Origin: Pyrenophora tritici-repentis
Taxonomy: Eukaryota > Ascomycota > Dothideomycetes > Pleosporales > Pleosporaceae
DNA: 64,000 bases
NCBI RefSeq assembly: GCF_003171515.1
Contig: NC_089394.1
Span: 1,798,001 to 1,862,000 of the forward strand
Direction of reading: 5' to 3'
Shown: one piece after another, positions 45,573 to 55,700 of the stretch
How the letters are laid out: each line of letters begins with the position of its first letter
Position numbering within the stretch: the first letter of the stretch is position 1
Position numbers and translations under genes: made by a program
Notes under the pieces: model-generated
The model's database searches: none
The model's input: the letters and a program-made list of their open reading frames with translations, nothing else
What the model was told of the DNA's origin: nothing

Positions 45573-47861
45573 ATGTCGAGCCAAGCACTAGACGATGCAA
45601 CCTCTTACATCATTCCCCTCTCGACTTACGACACCCATGGCCTTTGCACCAACTACCCCCTGAGAAGACACAAGTGGGAAGCGGAAGCCAATGCAGGATC
45701 TCAGCAGGCAAGATCGGATTGGATCAAGTATATCGGGCCTATCGAGGAGTTTGGGACATGTAATCCCATCAACGGAAACTACCCAGCTGTTGCGCTACCG
45801 TTTACCAAGCCGGAGCGATTGAGTTTGATAGCTTACTTGATGGAATGTATGTAGCCTAGCTAGTCATTCGTTTTGTTACAGGACTGTGACAATAAGTTTT
45901 TTATCAGCTCACTGATTACATACCAGATTTATTCCTGTACGACACCGTCGTCGAGCATGAGCAACAAGAGTGGAACGACACGGATCCCGCGCTAGGAAGG
46001 GTCCAACTTCAGGCCAAGATCCTATTACAGCTCGCTTCAACCGACAGTGACTGCACCGAAAGAGTCAAAAGCAGACTGAAAGAAGCGCTCGCCATGACCT
46101 TGCGCGAGAAGGATACGCATTTTGACTCTCTGGAACAGTATCTAGAGTGTCGGATGGTTGATTGTGGAGCGCCGTGAGTATCTTCAACCAGGAACTACTA
46201 TTAGAACAGATGCTAAAGTGTTGAATAGTTTGTTGGAGGCATTGTCACTCTTTGGTATGGGTGTGACACTTACTGAAGAAGAAGACGCCAAACTCGAACC
46301 CATCCGCAGACCATGCTTCATTGCGATAGGCCTGGCCAACGACTACCTCTCTTTCGACCGTGAATATCTCGAGTTTTCGGAGTCAGTAGAACCTAAAACC
46401 CTCAAGAACGCTGTTTGGCTGCACATGCAATGGTATCACGTGGACGTCAGTGCCGCGAAGAAGATGGTGCTGGACAAGACGCGACAACAGGAAGACGAGT
46501 TCCTAGAGAACTGTGCACGATTTCGGAGGGAGAATAATGACATGCCAGAGAAGCTGAACAGGCATCTAGAAGCGTTGGCATATCAGGTCAGCGGGAACGT
46601 GGTTTGGAGTTTGAACTGTCCCAGGTATTGTCCTGACTATAGATACGATCCAAATGCTGGTATCGAAGACGTGCTGACAAAGAAGTCGATGCCGGAGATG
46701 TTGGGAATCAATTATGATGCTCTGTTCGTACACAAAGCCGACGAGGATTCCGATAAACAAGTTGATACGGGGTCTGATTCCAACACTGGATACTCCCGGA
46801 CGTCTTCTACCGATAGCTTTACAACCAATACGAGTACGGAACCGGAAACGCATCGCGACGCCTCTACTTCATCATGCACATCGGCTCAGTCTAGTATTGG
46901 AATTGAGAAGTCGATGGCTCATCATCTCCCAAAGGGCGAGCTTTTGGATTGCGAACATATCAAAGCACCCTTCGATTACATCAGCTCACTTCCCTCGAAA
47001 GGTGCACGAGATGTTTTCATTGATGCCCTGAACATCTGGCTCAACGTCCCCGCACCCGCCGTATCGCACATCAAGTCGATAAGCAATCGCCTTCACTCTG
47101 CCTCCTTGATGCTCGACGACATTGAGGACGGATCCAGCCTTCGAAGAGGCCAGCCGGCTACGCACACTGTCTTTGGTACTGCCCAGACGATCAACTCAGG
47201 ATGCTGGGAGATTCTGAACGCAGTGCAAGAGACCCAGCAGCTGGGTCTAAAGGCTGTCAAGATCGTCCTCGAGGAGTTGAGTGAATTGCACATTGGGCAG
47301 TCGTACGACCTCTACTGGACGGAACACAGCCGTTGCCCGTCGGAAGATGAGTACTTGGAGATGGTGTCGAAGAAAACAGGGGGCTTGTTCCGACTCATTG
47401 TGCGACTACTTCTGGATAGTTCAGAGTCCAAAGCGCCAAAGGGCAACCTACATACCGATATGGGGCATCTCGCAGGCCTCATCGGGATACAGTACCAGAT
47501 CCGCGACGACTATCAGAACCTGTATTGTCGAGATTACGGTGTGCAGAAGGGATTCTGTCAGGACCTGGACGAAGGGAAGTTTTCTTTTCCGTTGTTACAC
47601 GCTTTGAGCGTGCAGCCAGGCAGTAAGAAGCTACTGTACGAGCTCATCCAGCGAAGAAGGGATGCAGGATGCCTATCCTACGAGCAAAAGTTGCTCGTAC
47701 TGGAGCAGCTTGATTGCGCGGGCAGTATGACATATACCCGCGAGACGTTGAAGCGGTTACAAGGTGAGGTCCACAAGGACGTGAAGAAGATTGAGGATAT
47801 GACAGGGAAGGAGAACTGGATATTGAGGGCTTTGTTGCAGAAGTTGAAGATACACAGTTAG
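45573..47861 (+). CDS. Chimeric terpene synthase (cyclase plus prenyltransferase)
   Basis: Three exons, 45573-45846, 45927-46173 and 46229-47861, phases 1 and 2; 717 residues, intact. The N-terminal half is a class I terpene cyclase: an Asp-rich motif D97-T-V-V-E101 and the NSE triad N211-D-Y-L-S-F-D-R-E. A variable Ser/Thr linker (about 290-340) leads to a prenyltransferase with LDDIEDGSSLRRG (DDxxD at 470-474) and YQIRDDYQN (second Asp-rich motif at 600-604). This architecture matches fungal bifunctional di/sesterterpene synthases of the fusicoccadiene and ophiobolin F type: the C-terminal domain makes GGPP or GFPP and the N-terminal domain cyclises it. The product cannot be predicted. It is the only clearly complete enzyme gene of the right-hand cluster. 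Confidence 0.93.
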
Positions 47862-48319
47862 AGTTAGAGTCCCTTTGTCGCAATGTTCAGTTTTGTCAGA
47901 ATGCAGATCTTTCGTGAATCTATATTTGCGTTGAGAGAAGGAATATTTTGTTGGTTTCTTGAAAACAATTTGAGTAATAACTTCGAACTGGTGGCAGCGG
48001 TTCAATAAACATGGGCAACATCAGTCCGAGATTTGTACCTATCCTGAAATAATACTCTTCGCAGACGCTTTCGACTGTGCGCATATGTGAATGACGAAAC
48101 AAGTTTCTTAAAGCTCCGTTTATTTGGTGTATACCTATTTCATGCTTTGGATGCTTATCACAGCAAGCGAGATGGAATATGAAGTATTTACCTGATTAGT
48201 ATACCGATGTAGCCCATATACACCCATCTCTCGTCCTATGCCACTGCTTCTGATGCAGGTTCTTTGTTAGCTAAATGCGCTGTGAGTATAATAAAGACAA
48301 TTAAACAAATCACTTCAAC
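47862..48319. other. Intergenic, 460 bp
   Basis: 3' region of the terpene synthase gene, AT-rich. No gene seen. Confidence 0.5.
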
Positions 48320-48780
48320 CCGCCCATGGGTTTTCTGAGCTTCTGTAGGTGGGAATGCGTTTGGGGTAAACTTTCCTTGGATTGGGGTCCTGTCATCGAG
48401 GACAACATCATGGTCAGTGGATGGTTGCTACAGGCTCTGGCGTTCTACACAAGATTTTGTGTGACATGAGATACAATAAGCCAGGTTCATTGCGATTCAA
48501 GGCTGACAGGGACCATATCTACAATTACGACATGCAATCCATATCCGAGGCTCTTGTGCGACAGTGGGAAGCAAATCCGTACACCCGTTTCCTATGAGAG
48601 CCGAATTGGATCTACCCGCCATGCGATTTTATGGGTTGGATTGGCCAGACAATCTGTGATCGTATCTTTGATACCGATCATACGAAGCGGTTGGAACCCA
48701 GGTTGGACAAGCTTGAGCTAAGGAGTTTGGCGAGGCAGATGGTTTTATTTACCCATGCGCTCAGAACTAAGTAATTCCAC
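48320..48780 (+). pseudogene. Linalool dehydratase/isomerase-like gene, 5' fragment
   Basis: The plus strand reads LDWGPVIEDNIMVSGWLLQAL, then after a frameshift near 48455 DMRYNKPGSLRF, YNYDMQSISEALVRQ, NPYTRFL, a TGA stop, and EPNWIYPPCDF. These are consecutive motifs of the linalool dehydratase/isomerase (LDI) domain found in some fungal terpenoid clusters (SGW...L, EALV, NPYT...CEPNWIY). The matching C-terminal part lies about 9 kb downstream (58056-58350), beyond two transposons. Frameshift, stop and insertions together make it non-functional. Confidence 0.72.
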
Positions 48781-49169
48781 TATAATTAGTCTTTATAGTG
48801 CTCTAGACAATGTTTCTAACATACTGTATTATTAGAGCTTATTTAAGTACGTTTGTTACGGATCCATAGACTCGCTCGGCCCATGGCCCCCATATCGATA
48901 AGATCCTTATCTTATCGGACTAGCGCCTTGGCGCCCACAGCATAAGTTCGGGCTCACAACGTAGATAGCTCGATAGCTTGTATCTTGTCAAATCCAATCT
49001 TTCTTGATCGATCCCTCACACGTTATATATAGGATATAGGCTATCTTTTACTATAAAACTAGAACTTAAGAACCTTGAAGGGGTAGACAAAATTAATACT
49101 AGAATTTATTTACCTAGGTACTTTCTACGCTATATGCCGTTATAGCAAATGCCGCTACTAAGTCTAGTA
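48781..49169. other. AT-rich flank of the mariner-like element
   Basis: Non-coding. A stretch starting TGTTACGGATCC at about 48855 and running to CTCACACG near 49022 looks LTR-like and could be a decayed solo LTR; no target duplication was found. Confidence 0.3.
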
Positions 49170-49262
49170 TTGTGGTTTTCGAAATACCTTGAGCCGCCTG
49201 GATCTGGTTAGCTTGGTGCCCAAGAACATCAACTCCCATAGTAATTTGTTAGTAAATTAATG
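49170..49262 (+). repeat. Left terminal inverted repeat
   Basis: Matches, inverted, 52465-52560 with scattered substitutions and small gaps; includes CTTGAGCCGCCTGGATCTGG and GTAATTTGTTAGTAAAT. Confidence 0.85.
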
Positions 49263-49379
49263 CAGCAGCCGTTTCCCACCTCCAGAAGCCCATGAAGCTA
49301 GTCCTGTACTCTAAATCGTTCGTGTATAGCGTTTTGTTTGTGTGGAGCTTGTTGCGAGCTCAATCTAGCTGCTGTTGGG

Positions 49380-51074
49380 ATGCCGCCCAAGCGCCAGCGT
49401 AAGCCGAAGCAGCCATTCGATCAAGGCGTTAACCCGTCCTCCCAGAAGCGTAGAGCGCCAGCAACTAGACAAAATCCTACCCATTTAACGCCTAAACGTG
49501 TCCGCCGTGAGGCGCTGCCGTCGCCTCCAGCGACTGCCCCGCCGCGCCGTCAAAGCCCGTTGTCCGAGCCTGAGCTGCAAGCCACCCAAACAGCTGCCTC
49601 CGCGCAAGCTGAAGATATCGTTGGCGATGATGAGGATACTTTCGAGGATGGAGATGGCGATCCGCTGCCTGAGGATGAGGATGAGATCGCTGCTAAGGGC
49701 GCTGCCGGTAGTGTTGAGGATGAGGGAGAGCCAGCGTACCGACGTCAAGAAGGCACTCCATGGCTGCCTCGCTCATCGCAAGCGCTAGAGGATGAGGTTA
49801 ATCCTGTACTGCGCGTTAGGTGGAGGGCTTGCCTTGGTGGTGATATGGAGAAACACTTTATTCCTGAAGCTGCCGATAGCGAGCACGGCGTACGGCTGTA
49901 CTCGCTGCATTTCGACGACCTATGGCAGTGGGTAGATGACGTTGTTGCAGAATTACGGCCAAAAAGAGCGAAGATCTCATCTGTTTGCACTGTTGTTTAC
50001 CCAGCTAAGCAGGCCAAACGCGAGCGCGCGATAAAGCGATTGCGGCGAGGTGTTGATGCAACGTGGAATAGCTTTCAGCGCCTTGTTGTAGAGGTTGATA
50101 ACTATGTCAGCGAGCCAGTAAACGTCGATTTCGAGCTCATCTTGGCTGAAATTCCAGGGGAGCAGCAGCCGTTGCCAACGGTTGTCGACGGTCCTCGTCG
50201 ACGCACCGCAACGGTGATTCAAGAGGAGGGGCTTGCTGGTGTAACAGCAGCTGAACAAGCAGGTAGCGGGCATGCTATTGCTATCCGGGATAGATGGCGC
50301 TGTACAGATACCCATTGCGAGAACTATCCTTATTGCTGCTGGATGGCGCCAACAGCGAGGCAGCCAGCGCGCTTCGAAGATCACCTCTTTGTCAACGGCA
50401 ACATTATCTCCATGTGGGCAAGAGCAATTACAGCGAGAAGGGCAACGTACGATGAGCCATCTGATGATGTACGGCTTGCAATTTTGAGAGCAAAGGACCT
50501 GCGGGTGCATGAGAAAACGCGCAAGTTGCGGGCGGCTGGAGATGGCGACGATGATATCAAAAGCTTAACAAAACTGCTCATCGTTGGACAGCTTGAGCGG
50601 ATGAACAGGCAACCTCAACAGGAGTCTAACTTGCAGGCAGCTGCACCAACGATAACAAGAGCTGAGGTATCTAGTGCATCTCAGTGGGCGCCTATCCGAT
50701 ATGATCATGAGCAGGAGATTAACGAGCATACTAGTAATTTCTTTAACTACCTTAAGTTAAAATTTCCTACAGTTGGAGAGGACATTAACGAGCTTTATAA
50801 GACTCTTGTTATTGACGGAGCTATGGATATCAACCTCTTGATGCAGCCATCTGGTGATATCTTGAAGTTGTGGACGCAGCATTTCAAGCAGCCTCCTGGC
50901 TGGTTTTTCACGCTACAAAACACTGCAAAAGAATGGCAAGCTGGGTACCAGGGTCTCACAGATCGTAACTGGAGACGAGTCGAACGTTGTAAGAAAAGAG
51001 AAGAGATTGCGCGCAAGAAATTGGTGGTTGAACCGTCTAGCAGTGTTGTGGAGGATGATGGCGAGAATGCTTGA
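49380..51074 (+). CDS. Transposon accessory protein, unknown function
   Basis: 564 residues from the ATG at 49380 (MPPKRQRKPKQ), single exon, intact. Residues 1-60 are basic with Lys/Arg-rich motifs, residues 90-150 acidic, a pattern common in DNA-binding proteins of mobile elements. The middle has LYSLHFDDLWQWVDDVVAEL and a Cys cluster WRCTDTHCENYPYCCWM that could bind zinc. The C-terminal part (INELYKTLVIDGAMDINLLM, GDILKLWTQHF, PPGWFFTLQNTAKEW) is helical. No catalytic motif is recognised. It lies within the inverted repeats, so it travels with the transposase. A recombinase-helper or regulator role is inference. Confidence 0.75.
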   Translation: MPPKRQRKPKQPFDQGVNPSSQKRRAPATRQNPTHLTPKRVRREALPSPPATAPPRRQSPLSEPELQATQTAASAQAEDIVGDDEDTFEDGDGDPLPEDEDEIAAKGAAGSVEDEGEPAYRRQEGTPWLPRSSQALEDEVNPVLRVRWRACLGGDMEKHFIPEAADSEHGVRLYSLHFDDLWQWVDDVVAELRPKRAKISSVCTVVYPAKQAKRERAIKRLRRGVDATWNSFQRLVVEVDNYVSEPVNVDFELILAEIPGEQQPLPTVVDGPRRRTATVIQEEGLAGVTAAEQAGSGHAIAIRDRWRCTDTHCENYPYCCWMAPTARQPARFEDHLFVNGNIISMWARAITARRATYDEPSDDVRLAILRAKDLRVHEKTRKLRAAGDGDDDIKSLTKLLIVGQLERMNRQPQQESNLQAAAPTITRAEVSSASQWAPIRYDHEQEINEHTSNFFNYLKLKFPTVGEDINELYKTLVIDGAMDINLLMQPSGDILKLWTQHFKQPPGWFFTLQNTAKEWQAGYQGLTDRNWRRVERCKKREEIARKKLVVEPSSSVVEDDGENA

Positions 51075-51378
51075 AGCTTAGTGGCCTGAGCGTTTTTGGT
51101 GACAGCGGCCCGTGCCCGCTATAGTGTTGAGGTTTTTCAGGCGTTTCAAATGCGCTGCAACAATAGTCTATTTGGATAGCCCTATGTACAACACTACAAC
51201 GTTATGCGATTATAACAGGTTAACTTCCTAAGATAGTTCTATATGTATAGAAATAGCTCTTATTTTTTTAGAATTATTAAATCGCTTTTGTGGGTTGCGC
51301 ATTAAGGTGTAATCGTTCGCATTTGTATGGTATCATCTACCTATAGAAACGTACTGTGGCATCCATTTAAAAGCACAA

Positions 51379-52352
51379 TTAATAGGGATAGCCACACCTA
51401 TGGAACCAGCTTCTGCAGTTAATATTACAGCACACCAGCTGCGCTGCATACTCAAGAAAGACCCCAAAGTCAATGAAGTTCTCCGCTTGCGCTGAATTCC
51501 TTTTCATCCACCGCTTGAGCTGCTTAAAGCTCTTCTCGATGGGTTGAAATCTGGTGAGTATGGCGGCAGATACTCAAGGAGTACTCCAGCACTTTGGCAA
51601 AGCACCCGTACACGCTCTGATCGATGGATGGAGGCGTTATCAAGCACGATTACTGAGGCTGGCCCTGGGTGAGGATTGCAGAACGGCAGCACTTGAAACT
51701 CTAAGAAGTCTTCTAGGATCTCAGATGTAATCGCGCCTTGAAAGATCTTATAGCTTATGTAGCCATCTATCGTCATGGCTGGCAGCAGCGACCACCGTTC
51801 TGATCGCCTGAAGCTGTGTGATAGCTCCACCGGCTCCCCGATTGGAGACCAGCCATACTTGCGGTCGCCCGTACGCTCATTGCAGGCGCTCTCGTCCAAC
51901 GCAACGATCTGCTCCGCCTTATAGTGTTGCGCCATCCTGGCAAGATAGAGGCGGCGGAGTGGCTCACTCTGCTCCTTTGCCCGCTTTGTTGCAAGCTTGC
52001 GAGACCATCTCATCTTCTCTAGCTCTCGGTAAACGCTCGCAAGGCTTATCCTAACGTCGTACTCGTCGTACAAGAAGTCCCTCATCTCATCCATGTATGC
52101 GCCCGGTGAGCCATTGAGGTATGCCTGAAGGCCTTCGCGCTGAGCTTGCCGGAGTATAGATGGCCGCCCAAGTCGAACGCAGCGCGGCGGATAAGGCACG
52201 CCCCAAAACTCTAAGCTCAACCTCAGCTTTGCTACTGTGTTACGGCTCGCACCTGTAGCTCTAGAGATGGCTCGATCACTTTCGCAGGCAGCAATTCGGT
52301 CGAGGATAGCCTGGAGAACAGCGGGCTGCAAGCGGTGGCCGGTGCCTGGCAT
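51379..52352 (-). pseudogene. DDE transposase of the mariner-like element, frameshifted
   Basis: From the ATG at 52352: an HTH region (AISRATGASRNTVAKLRLSLE), a second helix set, then the DDE_3 nuclease with the first catalytic Asp in VALDESACN and the second in VIVLDNASIHRS, followed by LPPYSPDFNP. The family continues NP-IE, where the Glu is catalytic. Here the C run at 51541-51543 is one base short, so the frame ends at 51504; the other frame carries IEKSFKQLKRWMK and stays open to a stop at 51379. So the protein loses its catalytic Glu through a single-base deletion. All else looks intact, so inactivation is recent. Confidence 0.85.
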
Positions 52353-52464
52353 CGCGATGAGATGGGCTCGAGAAAATTGCAACACCAAAAACGCGAGTCA
52401 GTAGAGGCGATCGCAGCAAACAATGAACTTCAAATACGTTGTGGGTGTTAGAAAGCGTGGCTGC

Positions 52465-52560
52465 ATCGATTTACTAACAAATTACTATAGGAGTTGATGT
52501 TCTTGGCCACCAAGCCAACCAGATCCAGGTGGCTCAAGGTATTTCGAGAAACACCCATAA
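52465..52560 (-). repeat. Right terminal inverted repeat
   Basis: Inverted partner of 49170-49262, ending in CGAGAAACACCCATAA before the TA duplication. Confidence 0.85.
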
Positions 52561-52572
52561 TAAGAAGATTTG

Positions 52573-52737
52573 TGTCAGATTAGATAAGATATTGCACAAA
52601 AGTGATGGATGTTTATGATTTATTTGTTCTTGTCTCTGTTCTAAGGTGCGCGCTGAGAGTTTTGTTCTGCTAAGACGCTAACCCGTTATTAGCTAGCGGT
52701 GTCGGCACTTTCGGCTCGACACGCCTGCTATCTGACA
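52573..52737 (-). repeat. 3' LTR of the Copia element
   Basis: 165 bp, identical to 57673-57837; TG...CA ends with a longer inverted TGTCAGAT/ATCTGACA. Confidence 0.95.
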
Positions 52738-52750
52738 CACCCCCTCAGCT
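52738..52750 (-). other. Polypurine tract of the Copia element
   Basis: On the minus strand CTGAGGGGGTG abuts the 3' LTR, the expected place for priming second-strand synthesis. Confidence 0.65.
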
Positions 52751-52791
52751 TGGAAGGCATATTGCAAGCTGCATAAACTGGTTGATCGATC

Positions 52792-55700
52792 CTACATAAT
52801 GAGGCCTTCCAGTTGCTCTTGCACCTCCTTGAGCTCAATCTCTCTGAGCGGGGCTTCTTCGCGCTCGACGAGTCCCAGTTGATCAAGGAACCTGGCCCAT
52901 TTATTGGCTGGCAGTGGCTTTGTGAACCCGTCTGCGATCATGTTGTCAGACGGCACATACTCTACCTTGATCACCTTTCGGGTAACCTCCTGTCGTAGCC
53001 AGTGATTGTGTATGTCAACGTGCCGAAGCTTTGTTTGCAATTTGGCAACGTCTTCATTTACTAGACGGATCGTCTGAGTATTGTCGCACTTGATTGTGAT
53101 AATTGGATTGCTTAGCTTTACCTGAAGCTCTTTTAACAACCGCGACGTTAAGATTGCCTCCTTAGCAACTTGTGATAGGGCAAGCAGCTCTGCTTCTGTT
53201 GTTGATGTTGTCACAGTATCTTGCTTGCTTGCTCTCCAGGCGATGAGTCCTCCGAACAGCTTGATTGCGTATCCCTGCGAGCTTTTCCTGTCCAGTGTGT
53301 TGTCTGCAAACGACGCGTCACTTGCTACCTCGAGGCCATCGCCTCTACCGAGTTCGAGGGCTAGGGATTCTGTTTTCTTGAGATACAGGAGCACACGGTC
53401 TGCAGCGTCTTGGTGTTCTGTACTTGGATTGATTAGGAAGCGAGCAAGTCGTGATGTTGCAAAGGCTATGTCGGGTCTTGTTGTGACTGCAGCGAATAGA
53501 AGCGATCCAATCTTGCGTTGGTACTTGTTGACTTCAGCTGGTGCTGCGAGTCCTTCTCGTGGTCGGAGTTCGATGCCTGACATTGGCGTATCATGCCTTA
53601 CATTTTGGTGGTTGATGAGTTGACTGATTTTGTCGACGTATGCAGCTTGAGATAGCTGTATGGTCTTCTGCTTGCGATTGCGCATAACCTCTACACCGAG
53701 AAACCACTGTAAGTTGTCTCCTCCCGTACAAGCGTATTTTTCTTGGATCCAGTTGATGGCCTTCATGGCCTCTGATTCTTGCTTTGAACGGTACGCAACG
53801 ATGATGTCGTCCACATAGAAGAAGATGATAACTCCGTCTTTGATCATGCAGCATGGCTCCTGTGGTATTTGTTGAAACCCTATCGAAGCAAGAGTTGCGG
53901 TGAATTCTTTCTGCCACAGTAATGGTGAGATCCGGAGCCCGTAGAGTGCCTTTTGCACTTTGAGTAGAGTGCCAGGCTTCTGATATCCTTTTGGCATCCT
54001 CATGTATATTTCTCTGTCGATTGCAGCATGCACAAAAGCATTAGTGACGTCGTATTGTTTCAGCTCAAGATCGTATTTGGCGGCGATTGCCATAAGCATT
54101 CTGAATGAGCGTCCTGCCAATGTTGCTGCGTATGTGTCTTGGGAGGTGATGTTGCGTTGTTGGTCTCCCCTTACTACCAATCTTGCCTTGCATTTGATGA
54201 GGCGGTGATGCTTGTCGAGTTTGTAGGTGTATACCCACATACAGTCTAGGATCTGGTGCCCTGCTCGTTTGACTGGTGATGCTTGGACCTCAGTCCATGA
54301 CTTCATTTGTTGGTGACTCCGAAGGTGTGTCTTTTCTGCTTCCTTGAACATTTCGTATAGTGGATGGTCTTCCAGCTTTGAGTATGCTGTTGGGAGTGGC
54401 GGTAGCTGGTTACGATGGGGCTTGATTCCCTTGGATAGTAGTCTCTTCACCTGAGCCTTGTCGATTGACTTTCCTTCGTGTTGACCAATGTGTCCTGATT
54501 CGGTGCCGGCCATGAATGCGGCTGCCCATGGACTGGTCATTGATGTTGATTGGTTGGACATGTTCGTCATATCCTCGTTGTTCACCTCTCCTTGAACTAG
54601 CAAGGCCACAGGTGGAGGAGTTGGTGGCGGGGTTAGATATGCCTCTACCACCTTCCTTCCTTGGTGGTATCTGGTTTTCTGAGTGCGCGGGCTCTCTTCC
54701 TGCGTCGTATCGTCCTCGTAGAACGTCTCGGTTTCTGCTTGTTGGCTCTGAGTACCTGGGAGTTCGACTGTTCTCACCCACGTTGCGATTTCCTCTAGGG
54801 TGTTGTGCATGAGATTGTCCATCAGGTCCTCAGTCTTGCCATTGAAGATTGTTTCTTCGTCAAACACTACGTCGCGAGTGCTGATTACCTTTGCCATAGA
54901 TGGGATCCATATGCGGTAAATGTTCGTCGACTGGTATCCCACTAGGTATCCAATCCAGGCCTTCGGATCTAGTCTCTGTAGCCTGGACTTTCCTCTGTGG
55001 GTGTCGTCTGTCATTGCGAAAGCCTTACACCCATATGCTTTTAGGTGAGCTTGATTTGGTTTTCGAGGTCCGGTGACTATGCCGTTCATGGCAGCTGCGT
55101 GTGTATAGAATATTTCGTATGGTGTCTTCCAATTGTTTGGGTAATTTGGCGTTCGATTGTATAGGTATACCGCCGCTCTGGTAGTTTCTGGCCAGAGTTC
55201 CCATGGAAGGTTTGCATCCAGTCGAATTGCGCGTGCCTTTTCTTTTATAACACCCCCTGAGCGCTCAGCTCCTCCGTTTTGAGCTTGAGTATCTAGAGCG
55301 GAGGGCTCGAGTTTGATTGATAGGGACGTGCACCATTTTTCGACCTCTTGTTTGACGGTAACGATCTCGTTGTCAGTCTCGATGACTTTGACTGTGATGT
55401 TGAATTGTTTCTTCATGAACTGGACGAAGAGGCCTAGGAGGCGAATGATTGAGCGAGCCGGTCTGTTGTCCTTGAAGTAGAAGTCCCATGTGTATCGGGA
55501 CCGTCGGCAAGTGATCAGCATTTGGCTCTTCTCCTTGGTGAAACTGCCGTCCTCATACTCATGGAAGTCGATGGCTACCCTTTCACCTGGCCCTTCGTCG
55601 TTCAGTCTAGGCGTCCTGCGTATTTGTCGTTTCGATTTTGACCTGCCGCAGGCGTCACACTCCACGGTGGTGATGCCCTTGATCCTCACCCCCTCAGATT

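Larger units (their letters stand above)
49170..52560. mobile_element. Tc1/mariner-like DNA transposon with two convergent genes
   Basis: About 3.39 kb, flanked by TA at both ends (49168-49169 and 52561-52562). Long imperfect terminal inverted repeats of about 90 bp: the left begins TTGTGGTTTTCGAAATACC, the right end reads the same inverted with small differences, and both contain CAAGAACATCAACTCC(C/T)ATAG. Inside are a plus-strand accessory gene (49380-51074) and a minus-strand DDE transposase (51379-52352), convergent with a 300-bp gap. The transposase has a one-base deletion at its third catalytic residue, so this copy is probably not self-mobile. It sits inside the broken LDI-like gene, 12 bp from the Copia element. 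Confidence 0.85.
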
